DNA from: an uncultured Brachyspira sp.
GTDB lineage: Bacteria > Spirochaetota > Brachyspiria > Brachyspirales > Brachyspiraceae
DNA: 13,593 nucleotides
NCBI RefSeq assembly: GCF_949287625.1
Contig: NZ_CASEGO010000085.1
Span: 1 to 13,593, forward strand
Direction: 5' to 3'
Shown here: piece by piece, positions 6,372 to 13,589 of the stretch
Numbering within the stretch: the stretch's first letter is position 1
Layout of the letters: the number at the start of each line of letters is the position of its first letter
Notes under the pieces: model-generated
Database searches by the model: none
What the model was told of the DNA's origin: nothing
Seen by the model: only the letters and a program-made list of their open reading frames with translations
Made by a program: the position numbers and the translations under genes

Positions 6372-7760
6372 TCAAATAAAAAATTTATATATATAATTAA
6401 TAATAAACATAGCAAATAATATTACAGGAAGTATATAAGTTACATAAAATCTTGATATAGCTGGAAACTTTATCCCGCTTCCAGAATCAACTTCTGTAAT
6501 AAAATTATTCCATCCCCAACCATATTTAGAAACACAGAATATTATTATATATATTCCTCCAAGCTCAACCAAATTATAACTTACTATAAAATCAAATAAA
6601 TCTAGGAAACTTGTATTTGCCCCCATAGGCTGTATAAATGATAATACATTAAAGCCCAAAGCAGTAGGAAGAGAACATACAAATACAACTATACCAACTA
6701 ATACAGCAGCTATATTACGATGCATTTTAAACTCTGACATAGTAAAAGCTATTAGATTTTCAAATACAGTTATAACAGTAGTTAAAGCAGCCATTGACAA
6801 AAATATAAAAAACAATGTCCCCCATAATCTAGGAAGATGCATAGAATTAAATATATTAGGCAAAGTAACAAATGCCAAACCTGCACCTTCTCCCGGATTC
6901 ACATTAAAGGCAAAACAGGCTGGGAATATTACAAGCCCTGAAAGAAGTGCTATTAATGTATCTAATATAACTATTATTATAGATTCATTTGTTATAGATT
7001 TTTCTTTTCCTATATAGCTTCCAAATATTGTCATACTTCCTATTCCAATACCTAAAGTAAAAAATGCCTGCCCCATTGCTGCATATATTACCTCAAATAA
7101 ATTTTCTGCTCCTCCATTAAAAATCTTAGATAAATCTGGAAGAAGATAAAACTTTACTCCCTCTATAGCACCTTCCAAAGTTACAGACCTAATTATTAAT
7201 ATTATCACTATTACAAATAATGACGACATCATAAACTTTGATGCTTTTTCAACGCCTGCCTGAAGCCCCTTAAAACATATTAATGTACCCAAAAATACAG
7301 CTATAAATAAACTAATAACCATTATTTTAGGATTAGAAAGCATAGTACCAAAAAACTGTGCCACACCGTCCGGACTTAATCCTAATGTAGCACCAGTTGC
7401 CATATAATAAGCATAAGTTATAGTCCAGCCTGTAACACTGGTATAAAACATCATAAGTATAAGACAGCCAAACATCTGAATATATCCTATTAAATGCCAT
7501 TTAGAGCCTTCTTTTTCTAATGCTTTATATGAACCTGCAATATCTCTTCCTCCAGCACGCCCTATACTAAACTCCATTATAAGTATTGGCAAACCTATTA
7601 CAGCTAAACATATAAGATAAATAAGAACAAAAGCAGCTCCGCCGTATTTACCTGTTATATAAGGGAATCGCCATATATTTCCAAGTCCTATAGCACATCC
7701 TGCCGACACAAGTAAAAAACCAAGCCTATTCGATAATTTTTCTCTTTTTTCATTATGCAT
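6372..7760 (-). CDS. Sodium-dependent transporter, neurotransmitter:sodium symporter (SNF/NSS) family
   Basis: A 462-residue inner-membrane protein that probably imports an amino acid with Na+. The N-terminus has the family signature in the broken first helix, GCAIGLGNIWRFPY (residues about 17-30), followed by KYGGAAFVLIYL. The sixth helix reads FFTLGIGIGSMTIFGSY, the second unwound helix that with the first forms the Na+ and substrate sites. About eleven membrane segments can be counted, ending near residue 460, the short form found in prokaryotic members such as MhsT rather than the twelve of LeuT. Substrate cannot be predicted, though MhsT- and LeuT-like members prefer hydrophobic amino acids. 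GGAG (7769-7772) lies 8 bases before the ATG. It is a single-gene unit with its own promoter and terminator. Confidence 0.94.
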   Translation of the reverse strand: MHNEKREKLSNRLGFLLVSAGCAIGLGNIWRFPYITGKYGGAAFVLIYLICLAVIGLPILIMEFSIGRAGGRDIAGSYKALEKEGSKWHLIGYIQMFGCLILMMFYTSVTGWTITYAYYMATGATLGLSPDGVAQFFGTMLSNPKIMVISLFIAVFLGTLICFKGLQAGVEKASKFMMSSLFVIVIILIIRSVTLEGAIEGVKFYLLPDLSKIFNGGAENLFEVIYAAMGQAFFTLGIGIGSMTIFGSYIGKEKSITNESIIIVILDTLIALLSGLVIFPACFAFNVNPGEGAGLAFVTLPNIFNSMHLPRLWGTLFFIFLSMAALTTVITVFENLIAFTMSEFKMHRNIAAVLVGIVVFVCSLPTALGFNVLSFIQPMGANTSFLDLFDFIVSYNLVELGGIYIIIFCVSKYGWGWNNFITEVDSGSGIKFPAISRFYVTYILPVILFAMFIINYIYKFFI

Positions 7761-7791
7761 ATTAGCAACTCCAAAAAATTATTATCGATAT

Positions 7792-7819
7792 ATTATACAA
7801 TATTTAAATATTACTTCAA
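7792..7819 (-). promoter_or_regulatory. Promoter of the NSS transporter gene
   Basis: On the minus strand TTGAAG (7814-7819) is 16 bases from TATAAT (7792-7797). The start would be near 7785, about 25 bases before the ATG. A small dyad (7811-7826) overlaps the -35 hexamer. Confidence 0.7.
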
Positions 7820-7826
7820 GTAGTAA
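7811..7826. repeat. Dyad over the transporter -35 region
   Basis: TTACTTCAAGTAGTAA: TTACT pairs with AGTAA around 6 bases, and the inner ACTTCAAGT is itself a palindrome about a central C. It covers the -35 hexamer, a position where a repressor would block the promoter. This is a candidate only. Confidence 0.3.
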
Positions 7827-7878
7827 CATGTAAAATATATATAATATATGCAATTTTTTGTTACAAACACAAAATTAT

Positions 7879-7910
7879 AAAAAAGGATTACTAAAAATTA
7901 TTAGCAATCC
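7879..7910 (-). terminator. Intrinsic terminator of pyk
   Basis: On the minus strand GGATTGCTAA pairs with TTAGTAATCC (one G-U wobble) around a 6-base loop, followed at once by six T residues (7884-7879). The wobble pairs only in this direction. It begins 26 bases after the pyk stop codon. Confidence 0.88.
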
Positions 7911-7936
7911 AAAATAAAATATATATAATATATAAA

Positions 7937-9370
7937 TTAGTGTATAATAACTATACGAACACTATTTTCCTGCCATCTGCCCTGCCATTTACTTCCGCTG
8001 ACAACTATTGCAGTATCTCCATGATTTGCCAAGTTATGTTTAACTATAGTATCTTCAAGTATATCTATTTGTCCGCCATGACTAATTCCAGAACTGAAGT
8101 TTAAATCCTCTGGCATAAGTATAGTATAAACATTATGACATATAGAAAGGCTATTACATAAATTAGTATCAGAAGACATAAATACTATAGGCGTTTTAGG
8201 TCTTTTTTTAGATAAATTTCTCACAGTTCTTCCAGACTTAGAAAGTGCAATTACCACTTTATTATTCAAACTATATGACAAATAAGAAGCACTATCAGCC
8301 AATGCATCATTTATTCCTCTATCTAATAAATTCATATTATCATGAGATATTTTAGTCATAGATCTTTCAGCAGCCTCTACAATAGAAACCATAGCTTTAA
8401 CTGATTCTATAGGATAATCACCCGAAGCAGTTTCAGCTGACATCATAACAACATCAGTTCCGTCTAATACAGCATTAGCAACATCGCTTGCTTCTGCTCT
8501 TGAAGGTACAGGACTTTTTGTCATACTTTCAAGCATTTGAGTAGCTATTATAGTAATTTTACCCAAATCATTAGCCATTTTTAATATCTTTTTCTGCCAA
8601 ACAGGAACCTCTCCGAATGGTATTTCCACTCCCAAATCACCTCTTGCTACCATAACTCCGTCAGAATGTTTTATTATATCTTCCAAATTTTCTAAAGATT
8701 CTGTATTTTCTATTTTTGATACTATTGATACATGCTGAAAATTATTATCATCTAAAATTTTCCTAAGCCTTATAACGTCCTCAGCACGCCTAACAAAACT
8801 CATACCTAAGTAATTTACACCATTTTTAGCACAGAATAATGCATCATTAATATCTTTTTCTGTTAAAACTTCGGTAGTAACATGAGCACCTGGTAAATTA
8901 ATACCTTTGCTGCTTAATATAGTTCCTCCTGTTATAACTTTACATACTACAAGTTTTGAAGCCTCATCGCTTGATTCTACTATAAGCTGTATAGTACCAT
9001 CAGCTATTAAAAGCATAGATCCGCTTTTTACATCATGTGCTATATTAGCATGTGTTGTAGGAATGATATTTTCATCATTGGTCTCTTTATATCCGCTTAA
9101 TTTTACTATATCTCCCTCTTTTACTGCTATAGGTTCTTTTAGCTTTCCTATTCTTATTTTTGGTCCCTGCATATCAGCTAGTATTGCTACAGGTTTGTTC
9201 AATTCTTTAGAAACTTTTCTTATTATGTTGATTCTCTCTAAATGTTCCTCATAAGCCCCAAATGAAAAATTTAATCTGCATACATCTGCACCATTTTCTA
9301 TAATCTTTTTTATCATATCTTTACTAGACCATCTTGGTCCTAAAGTAGCTATTATTTTAGTTTTTCTCAT
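7937..9370 (-). CDS. pyk: Pyruvate kinase, predicted K+-independent type
   Basis: Pyruvate kinase converts phosphoenolpyruvate and ADP to pyruvate and ATP, the last step of glycolysis, in the cytoplasm. The 477 residues match the family. The barrel domain starts TKIIATLGPRWSS; the small B domain spans about 72-165; catalytic Lys219 is in SKIENTE, metal ligands Glu221 and Asp245 (ARGDLG), Thr277 in ATQMLESM, and then PSRAEASDVANAVLDGTDVVMMSAETASG. The regulatory C domain is about 345-477. DMQGPKIRI at 66-74 has Met, Gln, Lys and Ile where K+-dependent enzymes have Thr, Lys, Glu and Thr, so I infer K+ independence. The usual NFSHG motif reads NFSFG (Phe37). AAAGGA (9378-9383) lies 7 bases before the start. 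The gene has its own promoter and terminator. Confidence 0.97.
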   Translation of the reverse strand: MRKTKIIATLGPRWSSKDMIKKIIENGADVCRLNFSFGAYEEHLERINIIRKVSKELNKPVAILADMQGPKIRIGKLKEPIAVKEGDIVKLSGYKETNDENIIPTTHANIAHDVKSGSMLLIADGTIQLIVESSDEASKLVVCKVITGGTILSSKGINLPGAHVTTEVLTEKDINDALFCAKNGVNYLGMSFVRRAEDVIRLRKILDDNNFQHVSIVSKIENTESLENLEDIIKHSDGVMVARGDLGVEIPFGEVPVWQKKILKMANDLGKITIIATQMLESMTKSPVPSRAEASDVANAVLDGTDVVMMSAETASGDYPIESVKAMVSIVEAAERSMTKISHDNMNLLDRGINDALADSASYLSYSLNNKVVIALSKSGRTVRNLSKKRPKTPIVFMSSDTNLCNSLSICHNVYTILMPEDLNFSSGISHGGQIDILEDTIVKHNLANHGDTAIVVSGSKWQGRWQENSVRIVIIH

Positions 9371-9413
9371 TCATATTTCCTTTATTTGTAATTTTTATTC
9401 CCATAAATCTTAT

Positions 9414-9442
9414 ATTATAAAATATAAAAAATTATACAGCAA
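9414..9442 (-). promoter_or_regulatory. Promoter of pyk
   Basis: On the minus strand TTGCTG (9437-9442) is 17 bases from TATAAT (9414-9419). Transcription would start near 9407, giving a leader of about 37 bases. A 15-base palindrome (9453-9467) lies just upstream of the -35. Confidence 0.72.
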
Positions 9443-9452
9443 TGTCATAAAA

Positions 9453-9467
9453 AAATCTTTAAGATTT
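9453..9467. repeat. 15-base palindrome upstream of the pyk promoter
   Basis: AAATCTT-T-AAGATTT is a perfect palindrome about one central base. It sits in the 148-base gap between the divergent pyk and lipoprotein genes, ten bases upstream of the pyk -35 hexamer. The position suits an activator or repressor site. CTTTAAGATTT from it recurs at 13458-13468. Confidence 0.4.
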
Positions 9468-9518
9468 ATAAAAAAATAGTTATATAAAATAATTTTTTTT
9501 ACTTTAAAAATATATATT

Positions 9519-10091
9519 ATGATATATAATAAAACAATGACTACAAAAAACACATATATAATATTTTTAACTATTCTATTGGCATTATCACTATATGCCT
9601 GCAAACCTAGAACTAAAACTATAATCTTTAATAATATATCAATAGATGTTCCAGAAGATTTTTCAGAAAATTTTTTGGGACAAGTTGTGGAAGCTGATAA
9701 TAGAATAGAATATTATAATTCATACGGCGTGCAGAGAAAAACAGCAATATACACTGCAGCATATACAAAATATAAAGCTGCATATACCGGCATAATTAAT
9801 TTAGAAAAAGCTAGAAACGATATAGTAAACGGATTAAAAAATAATAATGCTGTTCAAGAATTTGAAATAGTTAATGAAGGTCCAGCACAAGGTTTTGATA
9901 ATTCTTATGAAATTTTAATGAGTTTCTATTACGGACCTAATAAAACCTACCACAAATCATTTTCAATGCTTCATGATGATGGTATACTACAAATAATATG
10001 TATGTACAATGCCAACAGTAAAAAAGATGATAGAGAAATAAACAACATTATAAAATCTGTAAAAATAATAGAAAATGACACTAATAACTAA
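9519..10091 (+). CDS. Predicted lipoprotein of unknown function
   Basis: A 190-residue exported lipoprotein. The N-terminus has a hydrophobic stretch (YIIFLTILLALSLYAC) with the lipobox LYAC, giving lipidated Cys28. ATG 9519 and ATG 9537 are both possible starts; neither has a clear ribosome site, and the later one gives a more usual signal peptide (MTTKNTYIIF). The mature part opens with a strand-rich IIFNNISIDVPEDF and continues with helix-plus-strand segments, ending in NNIIKSVKIIEND. That order vaguely recalls small DcrB/PsbP-like domains of bacterial lipoproteins, but I do not recognise the family. It is the only plus-strand gene in its neighbourhood, diverges from pyk and overlaps the end of ksgA by 4 bases. 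Confidence 0.82.
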   Translation: MIYNKTMTTKNTYIIFLTILLALSLYACKPRTKTIIFNNISIDVPEDFSENFLGQVVEADNRIEYYNSYGVQRKTAIYTAAYTKYKAAYTGIINLEKARNDIVNGLKNNNAVQEFEIVNEGPAQGFDNSYEILMSFYYGPNKTYHKSFSMLHDDGILQIICMYNANSKKDDREINNIIKSVKIIENDTNN

Positions 10092-10936
10092 TTAATATAT
10101 TCTTTTAATATATTAGAAAGTTTAATTACTTTATCCAAGTTTAAAGTTTCGCCCCTAATATTTCCATCAATACCTGACTTTTCAAATATTTCATCTATAT
10201 AATTTTTATCTATATTAATATATGGAGAATTAATAAAATTATTTCTTATAGTTTTTCTTCTATTATGAAACAATGTTTTTGCTGCTGACTTAAATATATC
10301 TATCATATCAATATCAGCTTTTTTTGGAGTAATACTTATAATAGATGATGTAACTTTTGGAATAGGGTAAAAAACTTCTTTAGAAACATTATATTCAAGT
10401 TTTACATCTGACATAAAATTAGCAAATAGTGTCAAAGCTGAATAATTTTCTGTATCTTCTTTAGCTGTAAGTCTTTCAGCAAAATCACTCTGAACCATAA
10501 ATACCGCATAATTCCATTTGCCGTAAGATTTTTGCAATAGCCATTCCATTATGGGGCTTGCTATATTGTATGGTATATTTCCATAAACATCATATTTCTT
10601 ATCTGAATCTGATATATCAAAAGTTAATATATCTTTATGAATTATATTAATATTATTAAATTTTTCTTTTAGATGATTGTACAAAGCATTATCATATTCT
10701 ACTATAGTGAGATTTTCTTTATATATATCTATGAGCATATTACTTAAAGCTCCAAGCCCTCCGCCTATCTCTAAAGAAAACTCACCTCTCAAATAATTTT
10801 TTGGAACAGTAGATGCTATATTATATGCAATATTTCTATCGCATAAAAAATTCTGACCTCTATTTTTATTTGGAAATATAGACTTCTCTTTTAAATATTC
10901 TGTTATTTCTCTCTTTGAATATAAATTATCTAACAT
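10088..10936 (-). CDS. ksgA: 16S rRNA (adenine1518/1519-N6)-dimethyltransferase
   Basis: KsgA (RsmA) dimethylates two adjacent adenines in the 3'-terminal loop of 16S rRNA during late assembly of the small ribosomal subunit, using S-adenosylmethionine. The 282 residues show the N-terminal RGQNFLCD (26-33), the SAM-binding LEIGGGLGALS (55-65), Glu80 (TIVEYD), Asp102 (HKDIL), and the catalytic NIPYN at 120-124. They are followed by VQSDFAERLTA and the C-terminal FHNRRKTIRNNF. It is the last gene of the four-gene operon: its start lies 11 bases inside the end of the membrane-protein gene and has no good ribosome site, so translational coupling is likely. Its stop overlaps that of the convergent lipoprotein gene. 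Loss of KsgA in other bacteria gives kasugamycin resistance. Confidence 0.96.
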   Translation of the reverse strand: MLDNLYSKREITEYLKEKSIFPNKNRGQNFLCDRNIAYNIASTVPKNYLRGEFSLEIGGGLGALSNMLIDIYKENLTIVEYDNALYNHLKEKFNNINIIHKDILTFDISDSDKKYDVYGNIPYNIASPIMEWLLQKSYGKWNYAVFMVQSDFAERLTAKEDTENYSALTLFANFMSDVKLEYNVSKEVFYPIPKVTSSIISITPKKADIDMIDIFKSAAKTLFHNRRKTIRNNFINSPYINIDKNYIDEIFEKSGIDGNIRGETLNLDKVIKLSNILKEYIN

Positions 10937-12653
10937 CTCTCGGAATTCTAGCCATTTGGAATATTACAATCAATATCAAAATAAATGCAGCAGCAACAAC
11001 AATAATCACACTAAGAGTAATTTGGGAAAGCATTACAAGAAGCATAGATATATAGCCAACTATTACCCTATATACCAAGCCAAACAATACAGTACCAACT
11101 ACTCCAGTAACTCTATTATAGAGATGAAAAGTACCTGAAGAAGACATAGAAAGCCTATATCTAAATGAATAATACGCTATTATAAGAAATAATAATAAAT
11201 ATGTAATAGGTTCTATATTTTTAGTTATTAATTCAAGATTAATCTCTTTATCCGAATAACCAAATCTTTTAATTTCTTTTCTTAAAGTAAATAAATCTGA
11301 TAAATTAACATACTTTAATTCCAAAGAAGTATAATTTTTTATAATATCCAAAGTACTATATGATATAGAAATAGGAATAACTAAGCTATTGGTATCACTA
11401 TAAATATAATCATTTCTATTTGTATCAAAACGTGCTTTTAATATAATATTTTTATTATTATTTGTAGCTTTAAATTCTTCCGCTATTTTTCCGTATAAAT
11501 AATTATCACAGCTTACAATCTTTAATTCATCATCAAGTTTTATAATAGAAACATCAAATATATAAAAACTATTTTTAAACATAGAACTGCTTGAAGATGA
11601 AAGTAAAGTATTTTTATCAAGCATTAAATTTATCCCATTATGGTTTAATGCAGATGTATACTGCAGTATATCTGGATTATTAATATATGCATTTCTTACC
11701 TCTTTGGCTTCTCTAATAAAGAAATCATATCTGCTTATAGAATCTCTAATAATAGAATAATAATTATCAACTTCCGCTATATTTGGAGCTTCCATATATA
11801 ATTTGTAAATTCCATTATAAGCGTCCCATAATCTTCCATTCTCATAAAGAGAAATAACATCAGATAATCTGCCATACACAGATGCCTCTTCTGTTGTAGT
11901 AATTGCATACTTAGGTTTTTGATTATTAGCAATGCTGATTTTATTTATATAATACAAAGCCAAAGGATTATATTTATCCAAAGCAACAACCTGATTAAAA
12001 TATTTAGATGCCTCATAATAATTTGAATAGCTGAATTCTCTAGTACCAAGTCTTATTAAATTATTGATATTGCTTATTTCTAATTGATGAAGTTTTTCAT
12101 TCTCTTTTCTTTTTTCTTCCTGTATACTTTTTATTAGAAGAAGTATATTTCCGTCATTTCTATCATAAAATAAAGCCTCTTCAGCAAAATAAGCAGCATA
12201 ATTTAAATTACCGCTGATAAGTTCATTTTTAGCTTTTTCATACGCTTCGTTTTTTAGTTTTAGTCCATACTCATAATAAACCATAGAATCTCTAGAAGCA
12301 TTATGCTCTTTTACAATAGAGATAAAAGAATCTACAAAAGAATAATCATATAGTGTATAAAATACTACCAAAATGATAATTACAGTTATTGGGACTGCTA
12401 TGACTTTTGATATATTTTCCTGATATAAATATTTAGCCTTAAAGAAAGCAAAATATACAGATAGAGATATTATATACGGCATATAAGTTTTATAGAATAT
12501 TAAACTTATTAACATATATGTAAATAAAGAATAATCTCTGCCTTCACCTCTGGAATACAAAACATATATTATTAATATAACAGCTATACCTATAATACTC
12601 ATTATTAAAAAATTTAATATAAGTCTAGTAGTAATGCTATGTTCTTTTTTCAT
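10926..12653 (-). CDS. LptF/LptG-like (YjgP/YjgQ) membrane protein with TPR-like insertion
   Basis: A 575-residue inner-membrane protein. Three membrane helices near the N-terminus (about 11-33, 50-73, 83-105) and three near the C-terminus (about 481-500, 514-538, 545-567) flank a large region predicted to be periplasmic. This 3+3 arrangement, the strand-rich segment at about 330-440 (SFYIFDVSIIKLDDELKIV) and the stretch LSDLFTLRKEIKRFGYSDKEINLELITKNIEPI before helix 4 resemble LptF/LptG, the permease subunits that extract lipopolysaccharide or related lipids. Unlike them, residues about 125-300 form TPR-like helices (for example NYYEASKYFNQVVALDKYNPLALYYINK), making the soluble part some 375 residues. 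LptF/G relationship is my inference; a lineage-specific TPR membrane protein is the alternative. It starts within the stop of the TPR lipoprotein gene (ATGA) and overlaps ksgA. Confidence 0.6.
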   Translation of the reverse strand: MKKEHSITTRLILNFLIMSIIGIAVILIIYVLYSRGEGRDYSLFTYMLISLIFYKTYMPYIISLSVYFAFFKAKYLYQENISKVIAVPITVIIILVVFYTLYDYSFVDSFISIVKEHNASRDSMVYYEYGLKLKNEAYEKAKNELISGNLNYAAYFAEEALFYDRNDGNILLLIKSIQEEKRKENEKLHQLEISNINNLIRLGTREFSYSNYYEASKYFNQVVALDKYNPLALYYINKISIANNQKPKYAITTTEEASVYGRLSDVISLYENGRLWDAYNGIYKLYMEAPNIAEVDNYYSIIRDSISRYDFFIREAKEVRNAYINNPDILQYTSALNHNGINLMLDKNTLLSSSSSSMFKNSFYIFDVSIIKLDDELKIVSCDNYLYGKIAEEFKATNNNKNIILKARFDTNRNDYIYSDTNSLVIPISISYSTLDIIKNYTSLELKYVNLSDLFTLRKEIKRFGYSDKEINLELITKNIEPITYLLLFLIIAYYSFRYRLSMSSSGTFHLYNRVTGVVGTVLFGLVYRVIVGYISMLLVMLSQITLSVIIVVAAAFILILIVIFQMARIPRDVR

Positions 12654-13096
12654 GAGTCTACATTTTCTTCAATAACTTCTACTTCCTCTTCTATTATCTC
12701 TACAGGTTTTAATTTAGGCTTTTTCTCATAAATATCCTGCATAACCTTTTGAGCCAAAATTCTAGGAGGTAAAACTGTAAAATTATTTATAACTATATCA
12801 AAATATGTTAAAGCCTCTTCATACTTTTTTTGATAATAATAGCAGAAACCTATTTCATAATAAGCCCAAGCCACATCCTTACTATAGTTTTCTCTGTCAA
12901 AATTATCTATTATATACTGATAATAAGCTATAGCAGTCTTGTAGTTTTTATTACCAAATTCAGTGTATGCTTTCTCGGCTATTATTTTGGGATATCTCTC
13001 TTCTTCAACGGATATCTTAACCGCCGAGGCACATGAAGCTAATAAAAAAACAAGTATAACTAAAAAAACAAAACTTTTTTTCACTAAAAAATCCAT
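12650..13096 (-). CDS. Small TPR lipoprotein
   Basis: A 148-residue lipoprotein. A signal peptide (VKKSFVFLVILVFLLASC) ends in the lipobox LLASC with lipidated Cys22. Two TPR-type helix pairs follow: about 40-70 (AEKAYTEFGNKNYKTAIAYYQYIIDNF) and 76-108 (AWAYYEIGFCYYYQKKYEEALTYFDIVINNF). The tail is acidic (EIIEEEVEVIEENVDS). The layout recalls BamD- or YbgF-like periplasmic TPR adaptors, but it is shorter than BamD and I do not claim that identity. The ATG overlaps the upstream stop by one base (TAATG), with no separate ribosome site, and its own stop overlaps the next start (ATGA). This suggests coupled translation and a shared function with the neighbouring TPR-containing membrane protein. 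Confidence 0.85.
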   Translation of the reverse strand: MDFLVKKSFVFLVILVFLLASCASAVKISVEEERYPKIIAEKAYTEFGNKNYKTAIAYYQYIIDNFDRENYSKDVAWAYYEIGFCYYYQKKYEEALTYFDIVINNFTVLPPRILAQKVMQDIYEKKPKLKPVEIIEEEVEVIEENVDS

Positions 13097-13401
13097 TATT
13101 TTTTTATAGTATATACCTCATCACGAACAGGCAGACTTTTGCGTAAAGCCTTTAGGAAACTTCTTAAATCACCCATTTCCTTATAGTCATCACACTTTTC
13201 AACCGTTCTTCTTGCAACTGTAAAATACTTGTACATTTTTTCTTCGCCAAGTTTTTTACGCCATTGTTCCTGTGCACATTTAACTCTTAGCAAATATTGG
13301 CTGCCGTCTACTCCGCTTGACTTTCTAAACAATACGCAATATCGGCAGTTAGCACAATATATGCCTGTTTCTGACACTTGTTCATTTTGTTCTTCGCTCA
13401 T
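13096..13401 (-). CDS. Small cysteine-motif protein, possible metal binder
   Basis: A 101-residue soluble protein that I do not recognise. Cysteines at 16, 19 and 22 (IYCANCRYCVLF) plus Cys42 (VKCAQEQW) and Cys70 (VEKCDDY) could hold one zinc ion or an iron-sulfur cluster. The rest is basic and helical (EQWRKKLGEEKMYKYFTVARRTVEK, LRSFLKALRKSLP), so contact with nucleic acid or ribosomes is conceivable but unproven. No signal peptide is seen. It is the first gene of the four-gene operon ending in ksgA, behind a strong promoter. The ribosome site is poor (GGTAAG about 7 bases before the ATG). The one-base overlap with the following lipoprotein gene supports its being a real gene. Confidence 0.78.
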   Translation of the reverse strand: MSEEQNEQVSETGIYCANCRYCVLFRKSSGVDGSQYLLRVKCAQEQWRKKLGEEKMYKYFTVARRTVEKCDDYKEMGDLRSFLKALRKSLPVRDEVYTIKK

Positions 13402-13446
13402 AAATACTTACCGTAAATATATTTGTTTTAATTATTTTATGATAAA

Positions 13447-13475
13447 AGTATAACAAACTTTAAGATTTAAGTCAA
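13447..13475 (-). promoter_or_regulatory. Promoter of the four-gene ksgA operon
   Basis: On the minus strand TTGACT (13470-13475) is 17 bases from TATACT (13447-13452). The start would fall near 13440, giving a leader of about 39 bases. This is one of the best promoter matches in the window. Confidence 0.78.
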
Positions 13476-13540
13476 GATTACTAATTTGTTAAAAATGTTT
13501 AAGAGCCATAGATATTGCACAGTTTTAGTTTAAAAAAAGG

Positions 13541-13589
13541 AGGTATTCCTTATAATTTAAATTATCACAACAAACAAAAAGGAATACCT
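13541..13589 (+). promoter_or_regulatory. Inverted repeat that could sequester a ribosome binding site
   Basis: AGGTATTCCTT (13541-13551) is exactly complementary to AAGGAATACCT (13579-13589). The second arm holds AAGGA, the ribosome site 6 bases before the ATG at 13590, so folding the leader RNA would hide it. The 27-base loop begins with the perfect palindrome ATAATTTAAATTAT (13552-13565). The first arm itself overlaps a perfect GGAGG (13539-13543) that has no start codon in range. It could be a leader attenuator, a protein-binding site or, if transcription starts later, a DNA operator. Confidence 0.55.

Noticed and set aside
8907..9254. Plus-strand open frame of 115 codons
   Set aside because: Antisense to well-conserved pyruvate kinase sequence, so a shadow.
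9410..9604. Minus-strand open frame of 64 codons with a hydrophobic stretch
   Set aside because: Runs from within the lipoprotein gene into the pyk promoter; hydrophobicity reflects A/T-rich repeats, and it would overlap the lipoprotein signal peptide.
13229..13453. Plus-strand open frame of 74 codons opposite the cysteine-motif gene
   Set aside because: Crosses the operon promoter and is antisense to a gene supported by overlaps with its neighbour.
13515..13556. TTGCAC followed by TATAAT as a promoter for the right-edge gene
   Set aside because: Spacing of 30 bases is far too long, and the TATAAT is part of the palindrome in the hairpin loop.
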